Assembly: GCA_017421915.1 (NCBI GenBank)
Contig: JAFOHG010000072.1
Span: 1-32,852 of the forward strand
Direction: 5' to 3'
From: Cellulosilyticum sp.
GTDB lineage: Bacteria; Bacillota; Clostridia; Lachnospirales; Cellulosilyticaceae
Length of the DNA: 32,852 nucleotides
The notes beneath the pieces are model-generated. The model made no database searches, was not told where the DNA came from, and was given only the letters and a program-made list of their open reading frames with translations. The position numbers were made by a program, and so were the translations under genes. Below, in pieces: positions 8,169 to 16,872 of the stretch (the stretch's first letter is position 1; every line of letters starts with the position of its first letter).

Positions 8169-9677
8169 ATGGCTTTTTATTATGATGAACCATCACACAC
8201 ATTTAGTGAGTATTTACTTGTACCAGGATATTCTTCTTCAGAATGTATTCCAGCAAATGCATCTTTAAAGACACCTATTACAAAATTTAAAAGAGGGGAA
8301 GAACCAGCAATTTCTTTAAATATTCCACTTGTTTCAGCGATTATGCAATCTGTTTCTGATGATAAAATGGCAGTTGCCCTCGCAAAAGAGGGTGGAGTTT
8401 CTTTTATTTATGGTTCACAAAGTGTTGAAAAACAAGCAGAAATGGTACGACGTGCTAAAAACTATAAAGCAGGTTTTGTATCAAGTGATTCTAATATTCG
8501 TCCGGATCAAACTTTAACAGATATTTTAGCACTTAAAGAAAAAACAGGTCATGCCACAGTAGCTGTAACAGATGATGGCACTTCAAATGGTAAATTAATT
8601 GGTATCGTAACTAGTCGCGATTATCGTGTGAGTAGACTAGATCCTAATACAAAAGTAAGTGAATTTATGACACCAATTGAAAATGTCATTTATGCAAAAG
8701 AGGGCATTACATTAAGCGAAGCTAATAATATTATTTGGGACAATAAGCTCAATGCTTTACCAATCTTAGACGACAATCAACGTCTTATTTCTTTTGTTTT
8801 TAGAAAAGACTACGATTCACACAAAGATAATCCACTTGAACTTTTAGATAAATCAAAACGTTACATAGTAGGTGCAGGAATCAATACAAGAGATTATGCA
8901 GAACGTGTACCAGCATTAGTAGAAGCTGGAGCAGATTTATTATGTATCGATTCATCAGAAGGTTTTTCAGAATGGCAAAAAATCACTATTGATTATATTC
9001 GTGAAAAATATGGAGACACCGTTAAAGTAGGTGCAGGGAATGTTGTAGATCGTGAAGGCTTTAGATTCCTTGCAGAAGCTGGTGCTGATTTTATTAAAAT
9101 TGGTATTGGTGGAGGTTCTATTTGTATTACACGTGAAACAAAAGGAATTGGTCGCGGTCAAGCAACTGCTGTTATTGAAGTAGCTAAAGCAAGAGATGAA
9201 TACTTTGAAGAAACAGGTATCTACATTCCAATTTGTTCAGATGGTGGCATTGTACATGACTATCATATTACATTAGCCCTAGCAATGGGAGCAGATTTCT
9301 GTATGTTAGGACGTTATTTCTCTAGATTTGATGAGAGTCCAACAAATAAAGTCATGGTAAATGGTAGTTATATGAAAGAGTATTGGGGAGAAGGTTCTGC
9401 AAGAGCAAGAAACTGGCAGCGTTATGATATGGGTGGTGCAGCTAAACTTTCTTTTGAAGAAGGGGTAGACTCTTATGTACCTTATGCAGGTAGCTTACAC
9501 GATAACTTAAGTATTACTTTAAGCAAAGTTCGTTCTACTATGTGTAACTGTGGTGCATTAACCATTCCTGAACTTCAACAAAAAGCAAGACTTACATTAG
9601 TTTCATCTGTAAGTATTGTTGAAGGTGGCGCACATGATGTTGTTCTTAAAGACAAAAATGTTTCTCCAGTAAAATAA
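8169..9677 (+). CDS. guaB: Inosine-5'-monophosphate dehydrogenase (Tritrichomonas-like type)
   Basis: This 502-residue enzyme oxidises IMP to XMP with NAD, the committed step to guanine nucleotides. The TIM barrel is interrupted by two CBS domains at about residues 105-225. The catalytic loop reads [12 protein letters not shown] with Cys319; the flap dyad Arg418-Tyr419 lies in WQRYD; potassium-site and IMP contacts are in IPICSDGG and GRYF. Most bacterial enzymes read GPGSICTTR here. The [10 protein letters not shown]...[10 protein letters not shown] and [11 protein letters not shown] segments, and even the residue numbers C319, R418, Y419, K310 and E431, coincide with the Tritrichomonas foetus enzyme as I remember it. 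The start was placed at 8169 (GGAGGG 6-10 bases upstream) rather than at the further ATG at 8109, which would lie within the promoter. Confidence 0.93.
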   Translation: MAFYYDEPSHTFSEYLLVPGYSSSECIPANASLKTPITKFKRGEEPAISLNIPLVSAIMQSVSDDKMAVALAKEGGVSFIYGSQSVEKQAEMVRRAKNYKAGFVSSDSNIRPDQTLTDILALKEKTGHATVAVTDDGTSNGKLIGIVTSRDYRVSRLDPNTKVSEFMTPIENVIYAKEGITLSEANNIIWDNKLNALPILDDNQRLISFVFRKDYDSHKDNPLELLDKSKRYIVGAGINTRDYAERVPALVEAGADLLCIDSSEGFSEWQKITIDYIREKYGDTVKVGAGNVVDREGFRFLAEAGADFIKIGIGGGSICITRETKGIGRGQATAVIEVAKARDEYFEETGIYIPICSDGGIVHDYHITLALAMGADFCMLGRYFSRFDESPTNKVMVNGSYMKEYWGEGSARARNWQRYDMGGAAKLSFEEGVDSYVPYAGSLHDNLSITLSKVRSTMCNCGALTIPELQQKARLTLVSSVSIVEGGAHDVVLKDKNVSPVK

Positions 9678-9706
9678 TGAGCTAATAGGGATAGAAAGAT
9701 AGAAGA

Positions 9707-9751
9707 AGAGCCTACTATGAGTTGGAAACAACTTGTAGAAAGGCTCTTTTA
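9707..9751 (+). terminator. Intrinsic terminator after guaB
   Basis: AGAGCCT (9707-9713) pairs with AGGCTCT (9741-9747). An upper stem GTTG/CAAC is capped by a GAAA tetraloop (9725-9728), and the hairpin is followed by TTTTA. Confidence 0.85.
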
Positions 9752-9807
9752 TGTTTATACTCATATAGGAATATCAACATATCAACTGGATTAAAGGAGA
9801 AAAATAG

Positions 9808-10170
9808 ATGTTATTTATTATGGATGTCCTTCCTATGATGAAAATTTTAAGGAGTTTTCAAGGGAAATGTGATACTTGCCAGTGTGAAGGGACTATTGAG
9901 CTGATTAAAACCTATCAATGTTTTAGATTGTTTTTTATTCCCTTATTTAAATGGCAGGTGAAATATTATTTAAAGCATAGCTGTGGTGGACAAGTAGAAA
10001 TTAATGAGGAAGTGGCTTTAAAAATTTTACATGGTATGATTTCTACAGAGCATTTGCATATGGAGCATGGGCAACCATCTCAAGCAAATAATAGATGGTG
10101 TCCACATTGTGGGAAGGCCTTAGAGCCACAATTTGAATACTGCCCTTACTGTGGAAAGAGCAGAAGATAA
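9808..10170 (+). CDS. Small double zinc-ribbon protein
   Basis: This 120-residue protein has two cysteine-rich ends. Near the N-terminus CDTC (C21, C24) with C59 (HSCGG) forms a ribbon resembling zinc-ribbon 15-type proteins, separated by the hydrophobic stretch FRLFFIPLFKWQVKYYL. The C-terminus carries a rubredoxin-like ribbon with WCPHCGKAL (C98, C101) and YCPYCGKSRR (C112, C115). The middle contains a His/Met-rich run (HLHMEHGQ). The central hydrophobic stretch is short and aromatic, so membrane association is uncertain. Function unknown. It precedes the MATE gene by 52 bases with no terminator between them, so they may be co-transcribed. Confidence 0.7.
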   Translation: MLFIMDVLPMMKILRSFQGKCDTCQCEGTIELIKTYQCFRLFFIPLFKWQVKYYLKHSCGGQVEINEEVALKILHGMISTEHLHMEHGQPSQANNRWCPHCGKALEPQFEYCPYCGKSRR

Positions 10171-10222
10171 AAGTTAAATGGCTAAGCTTAAAAAATGACA
10201 GATGAAAAAATAGAGGTGAGAG

Positions 10223-11635
10223 ATGAAGCGTTTTATAGGCGATAAACAATTTTATAAAATGGTACTAGCCATTGCCGTTCCCATTATGATTCAAAATGGA
10301 ATTACGAATTTTGTAAGCTTACTAGATAATATGATGGTAGGTCAGATGGGAACAGAACAAATGACAGGGGTGGCTATTGCGAACCAACTGATTTTTGTTT
10401 TTAACTTGTGTATCTTTGGCGGCTTATCTGGTGCTGGTATTTTTGGTGCCCAATTTTATGGCCAAAAAGATTATACAGGGGTTAAGCATGTTTTTAGATT
10501 TAAAGTTCTCATTGGGATAGTACTTACTGTCCTTGCAGAACTGATTTTATTACTCTTTCAAGAGCCTTTAATTCAAAAGTTTTTACATGAAGATGGAACA
10601 GGTGGGAATTTAGCGTTATCCCTTTTACATGGTAAACAATACTTAATGATTATGATGATCGGTCTTGTGCCATTTGCCATTACACAAATTTATTCTAGTA
10701 CCTTACGTGAGAGTGGAGAAACAGTTATTCCTATGAAAGCAGGTCTGATTGCAGTAGGGGTGAACGTACTCTTTAATACCGTTTTAATTTTCGGCTACTT
10801 TGGATTGCCAGCATTAGGTGCAAAAGGTGCAGCCATTGCTACAGTTATTGCCCGTTTTGTAGAATGTAGTATTATTGTAACATGGACCCATAAGCATACC
10901 GATAAAAATCCATATATTAAAGGTGTTTATAAGAGTTTATATGTGCCTAAACATTTAACTACTCAAATTCTCTTAAAAGGGACACCTTTAATGCTCAATG
11001 AAGCGTTATGGTCAAGTGGTATGACTATGCTAATGCAATGTTATTCGGTAAGAGGTTTATCCGTAGTAGCCGGGCTTAATATTGCTTCAACCATTTCAAA
11101 TGTCTTTAACGTAGTCTTTATTGCACTAGGAAGCTCTGTGTCGATTATCGTTGGTCAACTTTTAGGTGCTGGAAAAATGGAAGAGGCAAAAGATACGGAT
11201 ACTAAACTCATTTTCTTCTCAGTAGCTAGCTGTTTTGTAATTGGTAGTATACTAGCACTCACTTCGCCGTTATTCCCAAGATTTTATAATACGAGTGCAG
11301 AAGTGAAACATTATGCCATGTGGTTTATTATTGTAGCAGCTATCTGTATGCCACTTAATGCCTTTATTCATGCGACTTACTTTACCTTACGTTCGGGTGG
11401 GAAGACAGTCATTACTTTCTTATTTGATAGTGTTTATATTTGGGTAATTAGCATACCACTAGCTTATATGCTTACACGCTATACCAATATACCAATTATT
11501 CCTATTTACTTTATGTGTCAGTTTATTGATATCATTAAATGTATCATAGGCTATATTTTAGTAAAGAAAGGCGTTTGGTTAGAAAACATTACAGTAAGTG
11601 AAGAAAAATATAAAGAAGAGGCTGTAGGAAATTAA
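10223..11635 (+). CDS. MATE-family multidrug/sodium antiporter
   Basis: This 470-residue membrane protein has about twelve transmembrane segments in two similar halves, as expected of MATE exporters. Family signatures are IAVPIMIQNGITNFVSLLDNMMVGQMG near the N-terminus, LSGAGIFGAQFYGQ, and in the second half TPLMLNEALWSSGMTMLMQCYSVRG, NVVFIALGSSVSIIVGQLLGAG and the terminal FMCQFIDIIKCIIGY. Members extrude cationic drugs or metabolites in exchange for sodium or protons; the substrate cannot be read from sequence. The tail after the last segment (VSEEKYKEEAVGN) is short and charged. Start ATG at 10223 is preceded by AGAGGTGAG. Confidence 0.9.
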   Translation: MKRFIGDKQFYKMVLAIAVPIMIQNGITNFVSLLDNMMVGQMGTEQMTGVAIANQLIFVFNLCIFGGLSGAGIFGAQFYGQKDYTGVKHVFRFKVLIGIVLTVLAELILLLFQEPLIQKFLHEDGTGGNLALSLLHGKQYLMIMMIGLVPFAITQIYSSTLRESGETVIPMKAGLIAVGVNVLFNTVLIFGYFGLPALGAKGAAIATVIARFVECSIIVTWTHKHTDKNPYIKGVYKSLYVPKHLTTQILLKGTPLMLNEALWSSGMTMLMQCYSVRGLSVVAGLNIASTISNVFNVVFIALGSSVSIIVGQLLGAGKMEEAKDTDTKLIFFSVASCFVIGSILALTSPLFPRFYNTSAEVKHYAMWFIIVAAICMPLNAFIHATYFTLRSGGKTVITFLFDSVYIWVISIPLAYMLTRYTNIPIIPIYFMCQFIDIIKCIIGYILVKKGVWLENITVSEEKYKEEAVGN

Positions 11636-11674
11636 AGAGAAGGAGCTAAGTCTTAAATAAAAAACACAGGAACT

Positions 11675-11728
11675 AAAATAAGAGAATGGAGTGTACGCTT
11701 AGCGGTAACAAATCCATTCTCTTATTTT
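11675..11728. terminator. Bidirectional terminator between MATE and AraC genes
   Basis: AAAATAAGAGAATGGA (11675-11690) is a perfect 16-bp inverted match to TCCATTCTCTTATTTT (11713-11728). The arms end in A and T runs, so it can act on both strands. The 3' arm overlaps the stop codon of the minus-strand AraC gene. Confidence 0.85.
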
Positions 11729-12467
11729 AATGTGCGGTTCTAAAATATTTATCTCGATATTTTTTAGGGGTTAACCCTGTGTATTTTTCAAAAGTTTGGA
11801 TAAAGTGACTTTGTGAAGCAAATCCAAGATGATTTGTAATCTCAATTAAACTCAATTCTGAATAAATCAGTAGGTTTTGTGCAGTGCTAATTTTTTGTTC
11901 ACGAATATATTCACTAATAGAAATACCAACTTCCTTTTTAAAAAGTTTAGAAAGGTGACTTGGAGATAAACTGGTGTATTTAGCAAGATCATTAATCGTA
12001 ATGCGTTCATGGATATGATTATAAATATAATCTATACATAGTAAAATAGATTTAGAATAAGAAGCTCTCTTACTCAATAAGGACATTCTACTAGTATAGT
12101 CAAGGACCATATGTTTATGTAAAGAGATTATTTCAGCGGTAGATTGACATTTATCCATCTTTTGAATATAGAAGTCACTGAGTCGATAAGAATGTTCAAG
12201 TGCCATACCACCTTCTACACAATGACGTGTAATCATAGCAACAGTCACTACAAAATGGTATTTAAGATTAGTTAGGGGATCAGTTGAGAGGATGCCCATA
12301 CCATTTGGACTAGAAAAAGTTTGTTTATCACAGTTTTCGCGAATATATTCTAAGTCTCCTTTTTTAACAGCTTGATAAAAAGAATATTCTTCTTCTAAAG
12401 GTCGATGTGTAGGTGAAGTCTCACCATTGTCAAATTCTACAGTGTACCATTCTTTGTGCAAATCCAT
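11727..12467 (-). CDS. AraC-family transcriptional regulator
   Basis: This 246-residue protein has the DNA-binding domain at residues 145-243: first helix-turn-helix INDLAKYTSLSPSHLSKLFKKEVG, then REQKISTAQNLL and the second HTH with the signature GFASQSHFIQTFEKYTGLTPKKYRD. The N-terminal domain (residues 1-140, FYQAVKKGDLEYIREN...LKYHFVVTVAMITRHCVEGGM) is the helical sensor common in clostridial sugar-operon AraC proteins. It is transcribed divergently from the broken GH94 stub and the GH1 gene, across a 225-base AT-rich region with inverted repeats, so it was probably the local activator of that sugar operon. Start supported by GAGGTG 8 bases upstream. Confidence 0.88.
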   Translation of the reverse strand: MDLHKEWYTVEFDNGETSPTHRPLEEEYSFYQAVKKGDLEYIRENCDKQTFSSPNGMGILSTDPLTNLKYHFVVTVAMITRHCVEGGMALEHSYRLSDFYIQKMDKCQSTAEIISLHKHMVLDYTSRMSLLSKRASYSKSILLCIDYIYNHIHERITINDLAKYTSLSPSHLSKLFKKEVGISISEYIREQKISTAQNLLIYSELSLIEITNHLGFASQSHFIQTFEKYTGLTPKKYRDKYFRTAH

Positions 12468-12505
12468 TTTTCACCTCATATGCTTAATTAATTGTAGTAA
12501 ATGAT

Positions 12506-12540
12506 GCAATTTTATAAATATATAAAATTTTCATTGTGCA
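12506..12540. promoter_or_regulatory. Nested inverted repeat in the AraC / sugar-operon divergent region
   Basis: AATTTTATA (12508-12516) and TATAAAATT (12521-12529) form a perfect inverted repeat with a four-base spacer. It is bracketed by TGCAAT at 12506-12511 and ATTGTGCA at 12533-12540. The position just upstream of the AraC gene suggests an operator, but low sequence complexity makes coincidence possible. Confidence 0.35.
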
Positions 12541-12692
12541 AAATAATTGAATATAACATATAAATGATATTATAACTTTAAAAAAATACAATATAATCAC
12601 ATGAATTTGGCATTTTTGAGCTATTTATTATATAAATAATGTTTTTTAAATAGTAATATATAAGCATAAAAAAGAGCAAGGAGGAAAAGACA

Positions 12693-13233
12693 ATGAATAA
12701 AAGAATCTTAAGATCATTATTAGTAGCAACTATGGCAACTGGCCATTATGTATGCTAATGCACTTTATCAAAGAGGCTTTATTAAAGAAGGCTTTAAAGT
12801 GATTCAAGCACTCTATGAGCATTGTAGTGATTTTGAAAAGAGTAGGATTTACCCAGGTGTACCAGAGTACATTAATGGAAAAGGGCGAGGAATGTATCAC
12901 TATTTAACAGGTGCTGCAGGCTGGCTCATGATGACAGCTATTACTGAAATGTTTGGTGTAAAAGGAAAATTAGGTGATTTAGCCTTTGAACCTAAACTTT
13001 TAGAAGAACAATTTGATAAAGAGGGACAGGCAACCCTTCGAATAACTTTTGCAAATAGAAAACTTTCTATCACTTATCATAATAAGAGCAAGAAATCACC
13101 TCAGCTGTATAAAGTGAAAGAGATTAGAGTGAATAATCAATTATATACAAATAATCAGCCCGAAATTAAAAGAATAGATATAGAAAAGCTAGACTCTAAA
13201 GTAGAACATAAGATTGAGGTCATTTTAGAATAG
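12693..13233 (+). pseudogene. Deletion remnant: exported-protein signal peptide stub joined to the C-terminus of a GH94-type phosphorylase
   Basis: A perfect AGGAGG site precedes ATG 12693, which encodes a signal-peptide start (MNKRILRSLLVATMATG), as in sugar-binding lipoproteins of ABC transporters. After 17 sensible residues the frame runs into TAA at 12756-12758. From about 12742, in another frame, runs the last ~160 codons of a large glycoside phosphorylase: RIYPGVPEYINGKGRGMYHY, LTGAAGWLMMTAITEMFGVKG, LGDLAFEPKLLEEQFD. This signature is typical of GH94 enzymes of the cellobiose/beta-1,2-oligoglucan phosphorylase type, which are usually 800-1100 residues. The ATG at 12748 has no ribosome site, and the catalytic domain is absent. 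The simplest reading is one large deletion that removed the binding protein body, permeases and most of the phosphorylase. Confidence 0.8.
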
Positions 13234-13285
13234 TTAGAGTTAGTGGATTTATAGCAAGAAATAGGGATTGATATTAATAAATAAA

Positions 13286-13330
13286 AAATAAGACTATCAA
13301 GGAGAAAAATGCTTCTAGATAGTCTTATTT
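13286..13330 (+). terminator. Terminator after the GH94 remnant
   Basis: AAATAAGACTATC (13286-13298) pairs perfectly with GATAGTCTTATTT (13318-13330). It closes the original phosphorylase unit and implies that the GH1 gene has, or had, separate or read-through transcription. Confidence 0.75.
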
Positions 13331-13369
13331 CATAAATAGGAAATGTAAATTATTAAAGGAGAAAAAAAG

Positions 13370-14731
13370 ATGGGATTTAAAAGAGATTTTATATGGGGAG
13401 CAGCAACTGCTTCATATCAAGTAGAAGGTGCAGCTTATGAAGAAGGAAAAGGCCTTAATATTTGGGATGTATTTTGTGAACAAAAAGGCAAAGTTTTTGG
13501 AGGGCATACAGGGGAAGTTGCTTGTGATCAGTATCATCGTTATGCAGAAGATGTACAGCTTATGAAACAAATGGGTTTAAAAGCTTATCGTTTTTCTATT
13601 AATTGGGCACGTATTTTACCAGATGGTGTAGGAGAGATAAATCCAGCTGGGATTGCCTATTATAATCATTTAATTGATGAGCTTTTAGCAAATGGTATTG
13701 AGCCTTATATTACCCTTTATCATTGGGATTTACCTTATGCGCTTCATAAAAAAGGTGGCTGGCTTAATGAGGAATGTGTAGAATGGTTTGGCGAATATGC
13801 AAAAGTCATTGCAGAGCACTTTTCAGATCGTGTTAAATTTTATTTTACGTTTAATGAGCCACAATGTTTCATTGCTTTAGGTTATTGTGGTGATGTTCAT
13901 GCACCAGGATTACAATATGGCTATAGAGAATATTTTCAAATTTGCCATAACGTATTAAAGTCACATGGTAAGGCTGTTTTAGTCTTAAGAAAATATGCAA
14001 AGCAACCCGTTCAAATTGGATTTGCCCCAACAGGAGCTTTTTATTTCCCTGAAACCAATAAGTCAGAGGATATAGAAGTAGCAAGAAAAGCTACATTTGA
14101 AGAATTTGATACAGTAGAGGGAAGTATGTGGCATGTGGCTTGGTTAAGTGACCCTATCATGCTTGGACATTATCCAGAAGAAGGCCTAAAAAAGTTTGCA
14201 AAATATCTGCCTAAAATCACCAAAGAAGATATGGAGCTCATCTATCAACCCCTAGACTTTTATGGTCAAAATATTTACAATGCCGTCAAGGTACGTGCAG
14301 GAAAAGAGGGAGAACTAGAAATCGTTAAGCGTTATGATGGTTTTCCAAAAACAGCCATTGATTGGCCTGTAACACCAGAATGTCTATATTGGCTGCCTAA
14401 ATTCTTTTATGAACGTTATCAAAAACCAATTTATATTACTGAAAATGGTATGTCCTCTACAGATTGGATAAGCTTAGATGGTAAAGTTCACGATTATCAT
14501 CGAATTGATTTTTATCATCGCTATTTAAAAGAACTTAAACAAGCAGCTTCAGAAGGTGTAGATATAGCAGGTTACTTTGCTTGGTCTCTTATGGATAACT
14601 TTGAATGGGCAAAAGGTTATAGTGAACGATTTGGAATGATTTTTGTAGATTATAACACACAAGAAAGAACGATTAAGGATTCAGGTTATTGGTATAAAGA
14701 GGTTATTGAATATAATGGAGAAAATTTATAA
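13370..14731 (+). CDS. GH1 beta-glucosidase
   Basis: This 453-residue, full-length GH1 enzyme is intracellular (no signal peptide) and hydrolyses beta-linked glucose disaccharides or short oligomers by family. The N-terminal signature FIWGAATASYQVEGA is present, the acid/base is E163 in TFNEP, and the nucleophile is E358 in YITENG. The subsite -1 segment MDNFEWAKGYSERFG carries E412-W413, which binds the free O4/O6 hydroxyls of glucose and argues against a 6-phospho-beta-glucosidase. The ribosome site AAAGGAG is well placed. It lies downstream of the truncated phosphorylase and the AraC regulator, so it probably processed the same imported oligosaccharide and may now have lost its dedicated uptake system. 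Confidence 0.93.
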   Translation: MGFKRDFIWGAATASYQVEGAAYEEGKGLNIWDVFCEQKGKVFGGHTGEVACDQYHRYAEDVQLMKQMGLKAYRFSINWARILPDGVGEINPAGIAYYNHLIDELLANGIEPYITLYHWDLPYALHKKGGWLNEECVEWFGEYAKVIAEHFSDRVKFYFTFNEPQCFIALGYCGDVHAPGLQYGYREYFQICHNVLKSHGKAVLVLRKYAKQPVQIGFAPTGAFYFPETNKSEDIEVARKATFEEFDTVEGSMWHVAWLSDPIMLGHYPEEGLKKFAKYLPKITKEDMELIYQPLDFYGQNIYNAVKVRAGKEGELEIVKRYDGFPKTAIDWPVTPECLYWLPKFFYERYQKPIYITENGMSSTDWISLDGKVHDYHRIDFYHRYLKELKQAASEGVDIAGYFAWSLMDNFEWAKGYSERFGMIFVDYNTQERTIKDSGYWYKEVIEYNGENL

Positions 14732-14761
14732 AGAATCCTTATCAATAATAATTTAGAGTAT

Positions 14762-14823
14762 AAAAATGCCTTTTTTACAAATGAAGAACAAATGTTCGGA
14801 GTTGTAAAATAAGGCATTTTTTT
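14762..14823. terminator. Bidirectional terminator between beta-glucosidase and DUF4825 genes
   Basis: AAAAATGCCTT (14762-14772) pairs with AAGGCATTTTT (14811-14821), with an inner TTTTACAA/TTGTAAAA stem. T tracts occur on both strands. The loop contains the palindrome GAACAAATGTTC (14786-14797). Confidence 0.85.
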
Positions 14824-14825
14824 GT

Positions 14826-15299
14826 TTAATTGGTATAGCTATTTATAAAATTTTGTAGAGAGGATTCATCTTTGGAAATACTATCTAAATTACTGCCAAA
14901 GTTATCCGATAATGTAACTCTATCAAAGCTTACAATGTCATAGCCTTCAATATTAAAATGGATAATCTCTGCATTTTGAATAAGAGAGAATATAACCATT
15001 GAGTTACCTTGTAATATTTGATCTAGAGAAGCTTTTTGTGTTTTCCCATTGTCTACTTTAATAGTCATACCATTAAAGTCTTTGTAATTAATTGTAATTG
15101 TATAAGGCTCCTGGGTTGTTTGTAATTCAAAACCATCTAAGTACTCATGAGCAGGCAATAAATTTATAATGTTACCAATAGCTGAATTGTCACCAACATA
15201 AGAATCCTTGTAATTTAACAATTCAGTTGTACTACTAGATTTTCCGCACGCTACGAGAACTAATAAAATTAATGATGAAACTATAATTAACTTTTTCAT
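14826..15299 (-). CDS. DUF4825 lipoprotein
   Basis: This is a 157-residue lipoprotein. The signal peptide ends in LVLVAC, with lipidated C18 followed by a Gly-Lys-Ser linker. The mature domain matches DUF4825: YKDSYVGDNSAIGNIINLLP, then GFELQTTQEPYTITINYKDF. Members are extracytoplasmic proteins of Firmicutes, often near regulators or in stress operons, and none has a defined activity known to me. The gene is transcribed alone, convergent with the beta-glucosidase, with a strong GGAGGTAAGG ribosome site. The annotated length seems complete. Confidence 0.8.
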   Translation of the reverse strand: MKKLIIVSSLILLVLVACGKSSSTTELLNYKDSYVGDNSAIGNIINLLPAHEYLDGFELQTTQEPYTITINYKDFNGMTIKVDNGKTQKASLDQILQGNSMVIFSLIQNAEIIHFNIEGYDIVSFDRVTLSDNFGSNLDSISKDESSLQNFINSYTN

Positions 15300-15513
15300 A
15301 TCCCTTACCTCCGTTTTTGATTATAATATAAGATAGACAATGATATTAAAAATAACATGGCTTATATTAATATGGAGCATTCCTGTAATTGATTAAATTT
15401 GAGGTTTGATAAATAAAAAACCTCCTAGTAAAATGAAGAGGTCAACCAAATGAGTTAATTGAAGCATTAGAAAATGGCCACTAGAATGAACTAATAAATG
15501 GAGATTAGATGAA

Positions 15514-16839
15514 ATGAAGAATGTAGATTTAACAAAAGGAAAAGTAATGAGTGTTTTATTGGCATTGGCATTACCCATCATGGGAAGCTCCTTATTACAA
15601 TTCACCTATAATTTAGTAGATATGCTCTGGATTGGGCACATGGGAAGTGATGCAGTAGCAAGCATTGGATCATCTAGTTTTTTTACAAGTCTAGGGTATT
15701 CAATTAATGCACTGATCATAATAGGGACAGGAATTAAAGTTTCACATAGTATTGGCAAAAATGATCCAGAAGGAGTTAAAGAGTATATTCAGGCTGGAAT
15801 GATATTAAATGTAATCATTGGTGTTATTTATGCTATTATATTAATTATATTTGGGCGCTCCTTTATAAGCTTTTTAAAGCTTAATAATGCAGGAATTGAG
15901 AATGATGCATATTTATATTTAGTATGGAGTGCACCTATGTTGTTGTTTGCGTTTTTTAACAATTTGTTTTCAAGGATTTTTGCTAGTTTAGGAAATACAA
16001 AAAGTGCTCTTAATATCAGTGCAATAGGAATTATAGTCAATATCGTACTAGACCCTATTTTGATTTATATCTTTAATTTGGGAATCGTAGGAGCTGCTAT
16101 TGCCACCCTGGTTGCCAATGTGATTATGTTTGTGATGTACCTTAATATTGGGAAAGCATTTCTTACGTTTACTATTAAGAAAAATATTGACTTTATGAAA
16201 ATGAAAGAGATTGTTAAATTAGGGATGCCTATTGCATTTCAAAGAGTTTTATTTACACTTATAAATATTATGTTAGCAAAACTTATTGCGTCATTTGGTG
16301 CAGGTGCAGTAGCTGCACAGAAAATAGGAGTACAAATTGAATCTGTAACGTATATGGTAACAGGTGGTTTAAATGGTGCTGTAGCTAGCTTTATTGGACA
16401 AAATTTTGGAGCCAAAAAGTATCAAAGGATTCAAAAAGGATATCAAGCGGCAATAAGTGTAGGATGTGTTTATGCAGCTCTAAGTAGTGTGGTTTTCTGG
16501 GGAGTTCCAGAGCAGCTAGCGGGATTGTTTGTAAAAGAGTTGGATACAATCGCTATTACGGCAGGTTACTTGAGAATTATAGGTTATTCACAAGTTTTTA
16601 ATGCTATGGAGATGGTGACCAATGGTCTTTTGACTGGAATAGGAAAACCCAAGATCCCTTCTTATGTTAGTGTGATTTTTACAGCATTAAGATTACCAAT
16701 GGCATATGTATGTGTTGTATACTTAGGTGTAGAAGGAATATGGTGGAGTATTACTTTATCTACTATTCTTAAAGGCAGTGTGTTGGTTAGTATATATTTA
16801 CTAAAAATAAAAAAGCAACTAGTCAGCAATTTAATTTAA
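15514..16839 (+). CDS. MATE-family efflux transporter
   Basis: This second MATE protein of the window has 441 residues and about twelve membrane segments. The first half opens with LALALPIMGSSLLQFTYNLVDMLWIGHMGSDAVASIG, typical of the DinF/NorM-like clostridial branch; the second half has GMPIAFQRVLFTLINIMLAKLIASFG and GGLNGAVASFIGQNFGAKKYQRI. It differs clearly from the copy at 10223, so it is not a recent duplication. Substrate unknown. The arsenate reductase gene follows after 33 bases, so the two are probably co-transcribed. The ribosome site is weak (TGGAGA at 15499-15504). The 214-base gap upstream contains no gene that I can support. Confidence 0.88.
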   Translation: MKNVDLTKGKVMSVLLALALPIMGSSLLQFTYNLVDMLWIGHMGSDAVASIGSSSFFTSLGYSINALIIIGTGIKVSHSIGKNDPEGVKEYIQAGMILNVIIGVIYAIILIIFGRSFISFLKLNNAGIENDAYLYLVWSAPMLLFAFFNNLFSRIFASLGNTKSALNISAIGIIVNIVLDPILIYIFNLGIVGAAIATLVANVIMFVMYLNIGKAFLTFTIKKNIDFMKMKEIVKLGMPIAFQRVLFTLINIMLAKLIASFGAGAVAAQKIGVQIESVTYMVTGGLNGAVASFIGQNFGAKKYQRIQKGYQAAISVGCVYAALSSVVFWGVPEQLAGLFVKELDTIAITAGYLRIIGYSQVFNAMEMVTNGLLTGIGKPKIPSYVSVIFTALRLPMAYVCVVYLGVEGIWWSITLSTILKGSVLVSIYLLKIKKQLVSNLI

Positions 16840-16872
16840 GATTGAATAAAGACAACAAGAGGAGAAAGCGTT

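Noticed and set aside
12748..13233. Independent 161-residue gene starting at ATG 12748
   Set aside because: There is no ribosome site, and the sequence is clearly the C-terminus of a much larger GH94-type enzyme; treated as part of the pseudogene.
15406..15440. Minus-strand hairpin ACCTC/GAGGT followed by T's, upstream of the second MATE gene
   Set aside because: The stem is only about 5 bp with a 13-base loop, and there is no minus-strand gene it could terminate except across a promoter region.
15440..15490. Short open stretch (GQPNELIEALENGH, then stop) before the second MATE gene, reminiscent of a regulator tail
   Set aside because: Only 15 codons between two stops, with no start, and it cannot be told apart from chance.
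10223..16839. Possible recent duplication of MATE genes (10223-11635 and 15514-16839)
   Set aside because: The two proteins differ throughout, including N-terminal signatures and loops, so they are separate subfamilies rather than a recent copy.
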